Below, piece by piece: positions 1 through 8,391 of a stretch of DNA of 64,000 nucleotides; the stretch's first letter is position 1, and every line of letters begins with the position of its first letter. A program made the position numbers and the translations under genes. Source of the DNA: Pelosinus fermentans JBW45. GTDB taxonomy: Bacteria > Bacillota > Negativicutes > DSM-13327. Location of the stretch: NCBI RefSeq assembly GCF_000271665.2, contig NZ_CP010978.1:3998501-4062500 (forward strand), written 5' to 3'. The notes below the pieces were generated by a model. The model was not told the DNA's origin and did no database searches. It worked only from the letters and a program-made list of their open reading frames with translations.

Positions 1-52
1 CTAGAGTATTTCCCCACCTGATTATTGTTAGGATATCCAATTTAAAATTCTT

Positions 53-82
53 GAACCGCGAAGCTGGGAAGATCACGAAGAA
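53..82. repeat. Partial copy of dispersed GAACCGCGAAG repeat
   Basis: The stretch starts GAACCGCGAAG and continues with GAAGATCACGAAGAAC. It resembles the opening of the longer copy at 54705 (GAACCGCGAAGACGCGAAG). It looks like a decayed or half copy of the intergenic repeat family. The remainder of 1-189 is AT-rich and shows no gene. Confidence 0.4.
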
Positions 83-189
83 CAAAACACAATACTTTCT
101 TTCTACTCTCGTAATTTATATTTCTGCTAAAATGGTAAATACTATATAATAAAAGACACGCACTAGATCAATCAATAAGGAGTGATACT

Positions 190-606
190 ATGGCTTATTG
201 GCTTGCAAAAACAGAACCTGAAAGTTTCAGTTATAGTGATCTTGAGAAGTTGGGGCAGGACCGCTGGAATGGTGTAAAAAACTTTGCAGCATTAAAACAT
301 ATGAAGCAAATGGAATTAGGTGACCTTGTCTTTATTTATCATACTGGAAAAGAAAAGGCGATTATCGGAGTGGCTGAAGTCATTTCAACTTTTTATCCTG
401 ACCCAAATGAGACTGATGAGCGTTTCATCGTAGTCGATGTTAAGCCACGTTATCCCTTAGACAGACCTGTAACATTAAAAGAAATCAAAAGTAATGCTCT
501 CTTTCAAGAATGGGAACTCGTACGTCAATCACGTCTTTCCGTTATGCCTGTAAGCGAAGAACACTGGAAATACATACATACTAGCGCCAAGCAAGCTGCA
601 CCATAG
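190..606 (+). CDS. EVE domain-containing protein
   Basis: A 138-residue protein that is a complete single EVE domain, a PUA-like fold. Members bind modified nucleic-acid bases or RNA, but the ligand of this one is unknown. It opens with MAYWLAKTEP and has an FSYSDL segment followed by WNGVKN, then the GDLVFIYHTG strand that is typical of the family. The length matches stand-alone bacterial EVE proteins. The ATG follows AAGGAG at a good distance. It has no operon partner; a repeat element lies just downstream. Confidence 0.9.
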   Translation: MAYWLAKTEPESFSYSDLEKLGQDRWNGVKNFAALKHMKQMELGDLVFIYHTGKEKAIIGVAEVISTFYPDPNETDERFIVVDVKPRYPLDRPVTLKEIKSNALFQEWELVRQSRLSVMPVSEEHWKYIHTSAKQAAP

Positions 607-622
607 CAACATTAAAAAGTAC

Positions 623-704
623 ACCGCAGAGGCGTAGAGACGCTGAGCAAAAATAGATAGTGTAAAAAAATCCTCCTCTGCGCACTCTGTGCCTTTGCGG
701 TTCG
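623..704. repeat. Dispersed inverted-repeat element, copy 1
   Basis: An ACCGCAGAGGCGTAGAG arm, a spacer of about 45 bases, then CTCTGCGCACTCTGTGCC and TTTGCGGTTCGT as the inverse arm. The arms are near-complementary, so the RNA could fold into a long hairpin. It sits immediately after the EVE gene. Related copies lie near 2426, 13083, 54705 and 63371. Confidence 0.75.
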
Positions 705-785
705 TAAAGCTTATATTCCCAACTTAAAAAACATAAAAAAAGCAAAAGCTAACGGAATAAATCCGCTAGCCTTAAAAAGAGCCCG

Positions 786-1160
786 CAATGATCTACGCTA
801 CAGCCAATACCGATCATTACATACCTATACGCAATCTTTCGACTACCCACAAGCATTACACAACCGATACTGACCTTTGCTCGACTGCCACAGATCCCTA
901 CCGAACCGGTCGCAATCTCCCGACAACGGCCGACCCCTATCACTTCAGAACCCATGGCAGTCTTAGCTCGACCGTTACACATCCCTTTTGACCATACGAC
1001 AACAGTTGGGCTGCCGTACAGCCTTACAAGACATATAACGATCTGCCCGCCGACTACTGCCGAACCTCTCGACCCGACAATACTCTTTGGCCGACCAATG
1101 CCGAACCGATTAAGATCCGACACCAGTCTTGGCTCAACCATTACGAACCCTTTACACTAC
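786..1160. repeat. Degenerate tandem-repeat stretch, probably non-coding
   Basis: About 375 bases with strong strand asymmetry (C- and A-rich, G-poor on the plus strand), dominated by CCGAC, CCGAAC and CGAC words. GGCCGACCAATGCCGAACC at 1089 and CGCCGACTACTGCCGAACC at 1048 are clear variants 41 bases apart, suggesting a unit of about 21 bases or twice that. The minus strand stays open for 130 codons, but the predicted peptide is a low-complexity Gly/Ser/Val/Arg run with no ribosome binding site and matches no family I know. I read it as a decayed minisatellite or structured RNA. A hairpin with GCTAACGGA and TCCGCTAGC arms precedes it near 750. Confidence 0.45.
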
Positions 1161-1243
1161 ATATTATGTCTATAAAAAAAGAACTAATACCTGGAAGTTT
1201 TTGGTTTCTGCAATGACAAATTTGCCCTTTAAAGGAGCATACT

Positions 1244-1330
1244 ATGAAATCACAATTACATGGACCTAATCGAAATCTTCCTCCTATAGAAGGTCATAAT
1301 CAATGCCGAAAATCTCTCCGTTCTATGTAA
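1244..1330 (+). CDS. Possible 28-residue peptide, unknown
   Basis: A short frame beginning MKSQLHGPNRNLPP and ending CRKSLRSM. The ATG is preceded by AAAGGAGCATACT, a near-ideal ribosome binding site, and a strong terminator follows about 40 bases after the stop, so the layout is that of a real transcription unit. The peptide is basic, with no membrane segment or motif that I recognise. It could be a small functional peptide or the start of a lost gene. Function unknown. Confidence 0.4.
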   Translation: MKSQLHGPNRNLPPIEGHNQCRKSLRSM

Positions 1331-1372
1331 CAATGATTTAGAAAAACTAAAAGAATTATTATAAGAATTTTA

Positions 1373-1408
1373 AGAGTCTACAACTGGAACTTAGTTGTAG
1401 ACTCTTTG
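1373..1408 (+). terminator. Rho-independent terminator
   Basis: A perfect 13-base-pair stem, AGAGTCTACAACT against AGTTGTAGACTCT with a 7-base loop, followed by TTT. It closes the unit containing the small peptide frame and precedes the SDR gene. Confidence 0.8.
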
Positions 1409-1498
1409 TAGTTAAAAACCCACAATGATAATTATGCAGTATTACAAAGTATCGATTTGGGGAAACTATAGCATCATTATCTTTGAAGAGGTGTAAAC

Positions 1499-2353
1499 AT
1501 GAACCAACAAAGCTTCCCACCACAACATCAGAACCAGCAGCCGGGAGTTGAATCACAAATGAATCCCCGCCCCATTTCCATCAGTGATAACTATCGCTCC
1601 AGTAGTAAGCTGGAAAATAAGGTAGCTTTAATCAGCGGCGGGGACAGCGGCATAGGTCGCGCTGTAGCATTAGCCTTTGCCAGAGAGGGCGCCAATGTGG
1701 CTATCGCCTATCTTAATGAGCATGCTGACGCAGGTGAGACAAAAAAATTGGTGGAGGAAACAGGAAAACGCTGTTTAATAATTGCCGGCGACATTGGCAA
1801 TGAAACCTTCTGCCAACAAGTCGTCGCAGAAACAATAAAAGAATTCGGTCAATTAGACATACTCGTCAATAATGCAGCTGAACAGCATGTACAGACAAGC
1901 CTTCAAAATATTTCTGCCTTACAGTTGGAAAGGACCTTTCGCACCAATATTTTTTCTTATTTCTACCTTAGCAAAGCAGCACTGCCACATTTAAAATATG
2001 GTAGTTCAATTATTAATACTGCTTCGGTCACTGCCTATGAGGGAAATGAACAATTAATTGACTACTCTGCAACCAAAGGTGCTATCGTTTCTTTTACTCG
2101 TTCCTTATCTCAATCTTTAATAGGGCAAGGCATCCGTGTCAATGGTGTAGCCCCCGGTCCCATTTGGACACCTCTGATTCCTGCTTCCTTTAACGACCAG
2201 CATGTAGCACAGTTCGGGCAAAATACTCCAATGAAACGTGCAGGTCAGCCCGCGGAAGTAGCCCCCTGCTATGTATTTCTCGCTTCCGTTGACTCAAGCT
2301 ATATGTCAGGACAAATCCTTCACGTCAATGGCGGTACCATTGTAAATGGCTAA
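1499..2353 (+). CDS. SDR family oxidoreductase
   Basis: A 284-residue NAD(P)-dependent short-chain dehydrogenase. The glycine-rich cofactor motif GGDSGIGR lies near residue 47, NNAAEQ in the middle, the catalytic serine in NTASVTAYEG, and the Tyr/Lys pair in DYSATKGA. The C-terminal GQILHVNGG is typical. The N-terminal extension of about 40 residues rich in Gln and Pro, with PRPIS before the fold, is characteristic of the YhdF/YdaD/GSP39 stress-associated branch (family knowledge). The substrate cannot be read from sequence. GAAGAGGTG precedes the ATG. It appears monocistronic. Confidence 0.88.
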   Translation: MNQQSFPPQHQNQQPGVESQMNPRPISISDNYRSSSKLENKVALISGGDSGIGRAVALAFAREGANVAIAYLNEHADAGETKKLVEETGKRCLIIAGDIGNETFCQQVVAETIKEFGQLDILVNNAAEQHVQTSLQNISALQLERTFRTNIFSYFYLSKAALPHLKYGSSIINTASVTAYEGNEQLIDYSATKGAIVSFTRSLSQSLIGQGIRVNGVAPGPIWTPLIPASFNDQHVAQFGQNTPMKRAGQPAEVAPCYVFLASVDSSYMSGQILHVNGGTIVNG

Positions 2354-2425
2354 TCCGCTAATCATACCTACAACTTGCTACATCTTACTCACAAAATTGT
2401 AAGAATAACGATAGCGCATCTTTTT

Positions 2426-2510
2426 AACCGCAGAGGCGCAGAGAACACAGAGAAAAGATAGATAGGGTTATAAAATAAATTTCCTCAGCGCGCTCTGCGC
2501 CTCTGCGGTT
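2426..2510. repeat. Dispersed inverted-repeat element, copy 2
   Basis: The cleanest copy: AACCGCAGAGGCGCAGAG, then AACACAGAGAAAAGATAG, a short AT spacer, and finally CTCTGCGCCTCTGCGGTT. The outer 18-base arms are exact reverse complements. It lies between the convergent SDR and nitroreductase genes, where a hairpin could act as a bidirectional terminator. Confidence 0.8.
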
Positions 2511-2616
2511 ACACCATTCTTTCCTCTCTTTTCCACTAAAACATATACTTAAAAACGACCTTCGTGGTTCGTACTTTTCCTAATTATAATACTAATCGCC
2601 TTATTCCATCCCTATG

Positions 2617-3417
2617 TCATAGCCAAATGACATCTAAGGGGTTGCGATCTACCAGTCTTTGGTACTTATATTGTGGATAGCCAACCATCACGGTGCCGGT
2701 TATTTCTTTTCCTTCTGGTATGTTTAGCAAATCCAGTAAAGGTTTATAGCCTGAAAATGCGCACATTTCAAACAGTCCAGCCCAGCAAGATCCGAGCCCC
2801 AAGGTCGTTGCATACAATTCCAGGTATGTTAAAGCGAAAACTGTATTCTCACGCCCGCGGAAAAAATCTTTATTGGCAGTTGCCAAAATGATGTGGGGAG
2901 CCCCTCGAAAGATTGTATCTTTCTTATCCTCTCTATATGCTTTCACATGAAGAAGAAAACTCCAATGTACGGAAATTTGGCTCTCCATCCATTCAATTAC
3001 TACTTCTATCAACTTCTCAATAAACTCTTTATTCTCTATAATTATATAAGATACACCCTGCCCATTACTGGCAGTCGGTGCAAAACGAGCGATTTCAACT
3101 AACTGCAATAATTGCTCGTGGGGCACAGATCTTTCTTTGTATTTACGAATGGATCGGCGGGATCTAAGAAATAATTGAGCCTCTTGTGCAGGTAACACTG
3201 GAAATTCTGCTAACGCAATTTGTTTATTGAGAGGTGCTTTTTTATTATCTAGCGCTTCATGTGGACATACAGCTACACAATGTCCGCAGGCAATACAGAC
3301 CTCAGGAGCAATTGCTTCCGGACCATTTTTACTCATAGCTAAAACCCGAGTAGGACATACTTCAGTACAAATTCCACATCGGGTGCAGCGCTCTTGGTTA
3401 ACTTCAATTAATCCCAT
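2617..3417 (-). CDS. 4Fe-4S ferredoxin-nitroreductase fusion
   Basis: About 266 residues. The N-terminal 60 form a two-cluster ferredoxin (CTRCGICTEVCP and CIACGHCVAVCP). The rest is an FMN-binding nitroreductase domain with RSRRSIRKYKE for FMN phosphate, APTASNGQ, and GLGSCWAG. Such fusions reduce unknown substrates with electrons passed from ferredoxin clusters to FMN (family knowledge). I place the start at 3417 because GGAGG lies correctly upstream there, whereas an in-frame ATG at 3453 has none. The start overlaps the end of the upstream flavoprotein gene by 14 bases, indicating translational coupling. Confidence 0.88.
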   Translation of the reverse strand: MGLIEVNQERCTRCGICTEVCPTRVLAMSKNGPEAIAPEVCIACGHCVAVCPHEALDNKKAPLNKQIALAEFPVLPAQEAQLFLRSRRSIRKYKERSVPHEQLLQLVEIARFAPTASNGQGVSYIIIENKEFIEKLIEVVIEWMESQISVHWSFLLHVKAYREDKKDTIFRGAPHIILATANKDFFRGRENTVFALTYLELYATTLGLGSCWAGLFEMCAFSGYKPLLDLLNIPEGKEITGTVMVGYPQYKYQRLVDRNPLDVIWL

Positions 3418-4066
3418 CGGACTTGCCTCCTGCAAAACGGACCCCCATATCAAATGCCTTACTGCAATCTATGGGAAATACTTCTTCCCTTCGTTTCGCT
3501 TTTTCCACTGAATTAAATGAAGTTACCACATACTTGGAATAATCACTAAATTGATAGGTATCCGTAACTAACAATGATTCTGAGCTTCCAAATGTTCTGG
3601 CTAATGCCATTTCCGTATTCCGAAAATTATGCTCATATCCCATATCTTTCAGCCGCTTTCCATCCACATTCATTGTGTAAATGAAACCTGTTGGTATCTT
3701 CTTGGGGAAAAGGCTGGAGTAATTCTGATCATAGACTAGAAAAGGAAAGACGAATCTCTCTAGGAAGGATCTCATCTCACCAGTAGCTGCTCCTAAATAG
3801 ACAGGCGAACCTAGAATAATGGCATCCGCTTCGGCTGCTTTTTCTAAAACAGGCGTCAACTCATCTTGATAAGCACACTTCCCATAACTTTTACCGTCTT
3901 TTAATTTACATGCGAAACAGCTTATACAGCCTTTAAAGTTTAGGTCGTACAGATGGATAAGCTCTGTGTCTGCACCTTGAGATGCTGCCCCCTCTAGAGC
4001 ATGCTTTAGTAGGATTTGTGTATTCCACCCTTTTCTTGGACTACCGTTCAATGCTAACACCTTCAT
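3404..4066 (-). CDS. NADPH-dependent FMN reductase / flavodoxin-like protein
   Basis: A 220-residue flavodoxin-fold protein. The FMN phosphate loop is NGSPRKGWNT, near residue 7. A CISCFAC cysteine motif and a later Cys near residue 63 resemble iron-sulfur flavoproteins of anaerobes. GSPVYLGAATGEMRSFLER is the usual FMN-stacking loop. It probably passes electrons between NAD(P)H or ferredoxin and small acceptors. It is the first gene of a two-gene operon with the ferredoxin-nitroreductase. The physiological substrate is unknown. Confidence 0.85.
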   Translation of the reverse strand: MKVLALNGSPRKGWNTQILLKHALEGAASQGADTELIHLYDLNFKGCISCFACKLKDGKSYGKCAYQDELTPVLEKAAEADAIILGSPVYLGAATGEMRSFLERFVFPFLVYDQNYSSLFPKKIPTGFIYTMNVDGKRLKDMGYEHNFRNTEMALARTFGSSESLLVTDTYQFSDYSKYVVTSFNSVEKAKRREEVFPIDCSKAFDMGVRFAGGKSDGIN

Positions 4067-4249
4067 AAAACTACCTCCATTTTGTATTTTCTTTACCTAT
4101 ACTTCTCCATTCCATTGTATATTATTTTCTTCAAAAAGATAGTATGCACTTTTTAGTCAGATACTACCCAAAAGGATACCTCAAAATGAATCAAAGACAC
4201 AAAGGAGGATTTTATATTTTTCAGATTCTCATACTTCCTGGCTGACGCA

Positions 4250-4290
4250 AAAAAGACCTCGCCAATTCTTTTCAAAAAGTGACGAAGCCT
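4250..4290 (-). terminator. Terminator of the EFR1 gene
   Basis: Read on the minus strand, GGCTTCGTCA pairs with TGGCGAGGTC (allowing G-U pairs), followed by TCTTTTTTGCG. It lies about 135 bases past the stop of the EFR1 gene. The rest of 4067-4422 is AT-rich and shows no gene. Confidence 0.6.
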
Positions 4291-4422
4291 TTGGTTTTCC
4301 AATCAGCTTACTTCATTTATTATTGCTGTTATCCTACATCAATTCATATTTTGTGTCAACTGCCAACTTCACTATGCACCAGATATCATTCATAATAGAA
4401 AGACTTGTTGTAGACCGATTAG

Positions 4423-5490
4423 TCATCGATGATACTCCGAAGGTTGATTGAGGTTCTTTACGCTTACATTGGGAGCATGATACCTGCGAAAATAGCGAGT
4501 ATGAGTAAGCTTGCTAAAGATTATGCAGAAAAAGCGCCAGCCTAGAGCAGTATGCAGCAGCAGATATGCTAGAAAAACAGAAATTAAAATATAGATATAT
4601 TGTATGATTCCATCCCAATTGATCGGCAGCCAAGAAAGAGGCAGGGTAACAAAATGACTCAATATATAGGTTGAAATCGGTATTGTGCCTATAAAATAGA
4701 ACATAATTCCGATAATTGGACTTACCTCTACTGCTTCATAAGGGCAGTAATTCATGCAAGCCATGCAACTGTCGCAGGAGTAAGTCCAGTAAGGACGCTT
4801 TCTTTTGGATCCGACCATTACAATTGCCTGTTTAGGACAGAGGTTAGCACATTGCTGGCAGCCTATACACTTGTCTGAGGCAAAGAACAATTTACTAAGT
4901 ATTAACTGTGCCAGAATCAGATACATTACAGAAATAGGAGCTAGCCATAACCCTAACATTAAAGGGGCAATACCATGAAAATATACTTGTCCATTTAAAA
5001 TCACTTTAGCAAAATGCCTCACTTTTGGCTCTGCTGCTGAAATGATAAACTCTTTATTTTCTTTGCTTAATCCCCAATGGACTGCAGTCCAGTTGCTAGG
5101 CATATCTACACCTATAACACCTTTTACCCTATACCCTTTCAAAAATAATAGACAAGCCGTTAGATAACCAGCTGTTCCTTCCATTCCCGGAAGTGAAATT
5201 CCTTTGATCCTAGTGCCAGCTCGCGAAGGAAGAACCACAGCAACCGTCCCCTTGCCCCTAGGAAGATATAAAATCTGTTTTAACAATAACCAAGGAGCTG
5301 TAAATCCATGAGTAGGAAATGTAAATACGCACAGCGTTCTACGATTTGGTTCAATAGAAAGTTTTGTCACTTTAATTTGCTGCACTTGCGTTTCTACACC
5401 GAGTGCAGCTGCTTCCTCTACAAACCATGCAGCTACCTGATATGAATTTCCTGTACCAGTCATAAAAAATACAACTATTTTTTCAAACAC
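4423..5490 (-). CDS. EFR1 family flavodoxin-ferredoxin membrane protein
   Basis: About 355 residues. The N-terminus is flavodoxin-like (FFMTGTGNSYQVA binds FMN phosphate). The middle holds two [4Fe-4S] sites, CIGCQQCANLCP and CDSCMACMNYCP. Hydrophobic segments follow, including PISTYILSHFVTLPL and IYILISVFLAYLLL, so the C-terminus is probably membrane-bound. EFR1 proteins are putative electron-transfer modules of anaerobes. I choose the GTG at 5490, which has GAGGTG upstream; the longer frame to 5592 would run deep into the AraC gene. The AraC stop lies only 28 bases upstream, so the two may be co-transcribed. Confidence 0.8.
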   Translation of the reverse strand: MFEKIVVFFMTGTGNSYQVAAWFVEEAAALGVETQVQQIKVTKLSIEPNRRTLCVFTFPTHGFTAPWLLLKQILYLPRGKGTVAVVLPSRAGTRIKGISLPGMEGTAGYLTACLLFLKGYRVKGVIGVDMPSNWTAVHWGLSKENKEFIISAAEPKVRHFAKVILNGQVYFHGIAPLMLGLWLAPISVMYLILAQLILSKLFFASDKCIGCQQCANLCPKQAIVMVGSKRKRPYWTYSCDSCMACMNYCPYEAVEVSPIIGIMFYFIGTIPISTYILSHFVTLPLSWLPINWDGIIQYIYILISVFLAYLLLHTALGWRFFCIIFSKLTHTRYFRRYHAPNVSVKNLNQPSEYHR

Positions 5491-5518
5491 GTACTTCACC
5501 TCGTGTAATGATTTTAGA

Positions 5519-6316
5519 TTATATTTTTTCATACTTTTCTGGAGTAATCCCAGTATGGCTTTTAAAAACTTTATGGAAATGACTTTGGTCATAAAACCCT
5601 GCTTCTAATGCTACCTCAGTGATTTGCTTTTGCTTGCGAAGCTGTCTTTTTGCATAATTGATTCGTAATAAGGTTTGATACATATGGGGAGGTATGCCAA
5701 ATTCATCTTTAAAGAGACGAATCAGATGAAATTTATTGATCCCTGAAACTCGCTCTAAGTCATCCAAAGTAATTCTTTCACAAAAATTACTGTGTAAATA
5801 TTCTTTAATGACTTTCAATTTAGGAAGTTCCTGTTTGATCTTTATATTTTTTATCTGGTCTGCATGGACGGCCATCCTGTCAAAAAGAGCAATGATGCTG
5901 CCTTCTTTTTCTAAAGGACTTGCATGTTCCGTTAGATTTTCCATCAGTTTGTTGGTCATTTTAAATATTTCCGGATCAGAGATCGCCTCAACAATTGGAT
6001 GGAAAAGAAATCCTTCTTTACTATCCATGAAACGATGTATCCATGTTGTATTGATAAACAGCATTTTATATTTCCATTGATCCTCCTGCTGTGGATTACA
6101 AGAATGCACTAAATTGGGAGGAATAAAAACAATTGTTTTCGGATTTACGTCTTCCCACTTACCTTCATACCAAAATGAGCTTGTTCCTTTATCTACAATA
6201 CCTAATGAATATTCCTCGTGAGCATGCTTTCTATAGGAAAGCTGGCTGGTATCACATAGCTTTAATTCGAAATACGGCAATTGTTCATCACGGTAAAATT
6301 GTACTCCCTTCATCAT
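5519..6316 (-). CDS. AraC family transcriptional regulator (cupin-HTH)
   Basis: A 265-residue regulator. Residues 1-100 form an AraC-type cupin with HAHEEYSLGIVDKG and FIPPNLVHSCNP. The C-terminal 100 residues hold two helix-turn-helix motifs, ITLDDLERVSGINKFHLIRLF and ITEVALEAGFYDQSHFHKVF, ending HTGITPEKYEK. This is the small-molecule-sensing exporter/metabolism branch rather than the PchR branch. It lies just upstream of the EFR1 gene and probably controls it or itself. GGACAGG precedes adjacent ATG codons; either may start the protein. Confidence 0.88.
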   Translation of the reverse strand: MMKGVQFYRDEQLPYFELKLCDTSQLSYRKHAHEEYSLGIVDKGTSSFWYEGKWEDVNPKTIVFIPPNLVHSCNPQQEDQWKYKMLFINTTWIHRFMDSKEGFLFHPIVEAISDPEIFKMTNKLMENLTEHASPLEKEGSIIALFDRMAVHADQIKNIKIKQELPKLKVIKEYLHSNFCERITLDDLERVSGINKFHLIRLFKDEFGIPPHMYQTLLRINYAKRQLRKQKQITEVALEAGFYDQSHFHKVFKSHTGITPEKYEKI

Positions 6317-6393
6317 CCTGTCCTTTCCTTCCCTTCAAAACCATCTACCTTTCTCTTTATCAATGCAACAGCGATAGTATTTACTATAAAAAC

Positions 6394-6423
6394 ACAAACT
6401 CCTGCAAGCCTTGTAGGAGTTTG
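6394..6423 (-). terminator. Terminator of the cyclase gene
   Basis: AAACTCCTGCAAG pairs with CTTGTAGGAGTTT around a minimal loop. On the minus strand it is followed by GTGTTTTTA. It sits 40 bases beyond the cyclase stop. Confidence 0.75.
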
Positions 6424-6462
6424 AAATTCACATCTTCTATTTATCCATTACTTGCTGTCCAA

Positions 6463-7014
6463 TTAAAACTCTGCTATGACTCTGCAGGATAAACCTGTTG
6501 AATCCAAAAGATTTAAAGGAAAGCAATAGACCGTAAAGCTGTTGTTTTTTACCTTTTCATAAAGGGTATCGATGTTGCACAAATTCTCGATTACGAAAAT
6601 ATTATGATCTGCACAAAGCTGATCTACTTCCCCATGTTTGGAGGCTTTCTGCAATCCTGGGGCATCTACCCCAATCAAGCTTACTTTTTTCTTAATTAGA
6701 AAATCAATGACTGAATCGGATAGTTCTGCACTTTTTATTTGATACTCTTTTGCTCCGTATCCATTTATCTTCAAATGATCTGTTTTAAATATTACAAAAT
6801 CATTTTTTTCAATTTCAATATTGATATCCGTAATATTGACTTCTCTGTCTTTTATATTACTAATATCAATAATTTTACCCACTCTTTTAATATTTTCTAA
6901 CAGAAATTCCTTATTCATAACATCACAATGAGTACCAAAATGTCCTAATTTTCTTGATGGATCATCTGTGATAAAATCAGATTTACTCATCTTAAGTGTC
7001 AAATCAATCAACAT
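6463..7014 (-). CDS. Cyclase family protein (short)
   Basis: A 183-residue protein resembling the metal-dependent cyclase / kynurenine formamidase family: MLIDLTLKMS at the start, GTHCDV as the metal-binding GTH-x-D element, and VSLIGVDAPGLQKA in the second half. Usual family members are about 205-260 residues and have a longer HxxxD metal site, so this is a compact variant; the enzymatic reaction is uncertain. Base composition is notably AT-rich. Probably monocistronic with its own terminator. Confidence 0.7.
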   Translation of the reverse strand: MLIDLTLKMSKSDFITDDPSRKLGHFGTHCDVMNKEFLLENIKRVGKIIDISNIKDREVNITDINIEIEKNDFVIFKTDHLKINGYGAKEYQIKSAELSDSVIDFLIKKKVSLIGVDAPGLQKASKHGEVDQLCADHNIFVIENLCNIDTLYEKVKNNSFTVYCFPLNLLDSTGLSCRVIAEF

Positions 7015-7321
7015 TACTTTCTACCTCCTGAATTTGAAGCGACAACTGAATGTCATATCTATTTAGTAACTTCCTCCATCCAATATAAGGATAAAGAGAC
7101 ATTTAAATCATTGTGTATATTCCACACAAACACTAACATTTCCTTGTCAGCATAACAATAAAGAAGCCCTTTCTTAAGAGATTTTTGCATTCAAATAAAA
7201 CAGATTATATTTAGTTGAATTTTATAAGTATTTTTGATAAGATTTGGTTTGAGTTAAATAGTGGCTAAATCAAGGAATCAGCCAAGTTGGTTAAATATTG
7301 ATATGGAAAAAGGGTGACAAT

Positions 7322-8083
7322 ATGTTACATCAGTTCTCTAGAACCGAATTATTAATCGGGGTAGAAGCCTTAGAAAAATTGAAACAAAGTAAAGTAGCTG
7401 TCTTCGGTATTGGCGGTGTAGGCTCCTATACTGTGGAAGGTCTAGTCCGTGCTGGTGTAGGTAAGCTGGTATTGATTGATGATGATTGCGTGTGTCTTAC
7501 AAATATTAACCGCCAATTGCTTGCGACTAGAAAAACTGTGGGTAAAGCGAAAGTCGAAGTAATGAAAGAACGAATCTTAGAGATTAACCCGGATGCAGAA
7601 GTTACGATCTTTCAAAAATTTTATATGCCAGACACTGCTGCTGAGTTAATTTTTGACGACTACGATTATATTGTAGACGCCATTGACACGGTAACGGGAA
7701 AAATTGATCTAATCGAAAAAGCCAAGGCTAAAAACATTCCTATTATTAGCTGCATGGGGGCAGGCAATAAGCTTGATCCTACGAAATTCGAAGTAGCCGA
7801 TATTTATAAAACATCCGTATGTCCTTTGGCAAAAGTCATGCGTAAAGAACTTAAAAAACGCGGTGTTCATTCCTTAAAGGTAGTCTACTCTAAAGAATTG
7901 CCTGTAACCCCAATCGAAACAGAAGGCTCTAATTGTGCAACTGGTTGTATCTGCCCCTCTGGCACTACCCGTAAATGCACCATCCGCCGCCAAATTCCCG
8001 GCAGCATCTCTTTTGTACCATCTGTCGCTGGATTAATCATTGCCGGCGAAGTCGTAAAGGATATTGCTTTTAAAGTAAAATGA
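7322..8083 (+). CDS. tcdA: tRNA threonylcarbamoyladenosine dehydratase
   Basis: About 253 residues of the E1-like ThiF/MoeB superfamily. TcdA uses ATP to cyclise t6A37 of tRNAs to ct6A. The ATP-binding GIGGVGSYTVEGLVRAG, the NRQLLAT motif and DAIDTVTGK all match CsdL/TcdA. A Cys-rich C-terminal part (NCATGCICPSG) is present. I choose the ATG at 7322, 8 bases after AAAGGGTG; the frame also extends to a TTG at 7298 without a better site. The 283 bases upstream (7015-7297) are AT-rich and show nothing I can name. Confidence 0.9.
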   Translation: MLHQFSRTELLIGVEALEKLKQSKVAVFGIGGVGSYTVEGLVRAGVGKLVLIDDDCVCLTNINRQLLATRKTVGKAKVEVMKERILEINPDAEVTIFQKFYMPDTAAELIFDDYDYIVDAIDTVTGKIDLIEKAKAKNIPIISCMGAGNKLDPTKFEVADIYKTSVCPLAKVMRKELKKRGVHSLKVVYSKELPVTPIETEGSNCATGCICPSGTTRKCTIRRQIPGSISFVPSVAGLIIAGEVVKDIAFKVK

Positions 8084-8110
8084 ACCCAGGCAGGATTTTT
8101 TCCTGAGCAG

Positions 8111-8139
8111 TTGCATATTTTTATTTCTATGGGTATAAT
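8111..8139 (+). promoter_or_regulatory. Promoter of putative antisense antitoxin RNA
   Basis: TTGCAT, a 17-base spacer and a perfect TATAAT point rightward toward the small toxin frame encoded on the other strand. A start near 8146 would give an RNA complementary to the 3' part of the toxin message. No plus-strand gene follows, which supports an RNA role. Confidence 0.6.
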
Positions 8140-8144
8140 ATAAG

Positions 8145-8260
8145 AAAAGGACTGACGTGCTCGACACACGCCAGCCCTGCAGATTGTCTAACCGAAGGGT
8201 TAGCCTAAAGTAGGAGTTATTAAGAAATAACCGCAGACCTTAGCTTAGGAAGCGGTTATT
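8145..8260 (+). ncRNA. Putative antisense antitoxin RNA
   Basis: Inferred from the TTGCAT-17-TATAAT promoter at 8111-8139 and from the hairpin at 8225-8260, where AATAACCGC pairs with GCGGTTATT. The transcript would overlap the 3' untranslated part and last codons of the toxin frame, as in known type I pairs such as txpA/RatA and bsrG/SR4. The 3' end is not marked by a strong T-run and is a guess. Confidence 0.5.
8152..8174 (-). terminator. Terminator of the toxin message
   Basis: On the minus strand CTGGCGTG pairs with CACGTCAG around TGTCGAG, followed by TCCTTTTCTTA. This gives a defined 3' end about 80 bases after the toxin stop codon. Confidence 0.65.
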
Positions 8261-8336
8261 TCCTATTTATGATCAAAACAACGAGAGTTGCGAATGCTAT
8301 CGTGAGATACATTGCTTCAAACATTGATATCATCAT
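8256..8336 (-). CDS. Putative type I toxin (holin-like small membrane peptide)
   Basis: A 26-residue peptide, MMISMFEAMYLTIAFATLVV followed by LIINRK. One hydrophobic helix fills the middle, with a charged tail. The FEAM-xxx-IAFATLVV pattern matches the putative holin-like toxin family of Firmicutes (family knowledge), which damage the membrane when unrepressed. The start follows AAAGGGGGTGG, a very strong ribosome binding site. The unit has its own TATAAT (8392-8397), a terminator and an opposing promoter. The message's first 25 bases (from about 8386) are complementary to its 3' end (8205-8180), a fold seen in type I toxin mRNAs that must be opened or processed before translation. Confidence 0.7.
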   Translation of the reverse strand: MMISMFEAMYLTIAFATLVVLIINRK

Positions 8337-8391
8337 ACCACCCCCTTTCTACAAGGGAATGGCTAACCACTCCTAGACAATCTGTACGTTT

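Noticed and set aside
749-1141. 130-codon open frame on the minus strand in the repeat block
   Set aside because: Low-complexity Gly/Ser/Val/Arg peptide, no ribosome binding site, and the frame follows from the skewed base composition rather than from a recognisable protein.
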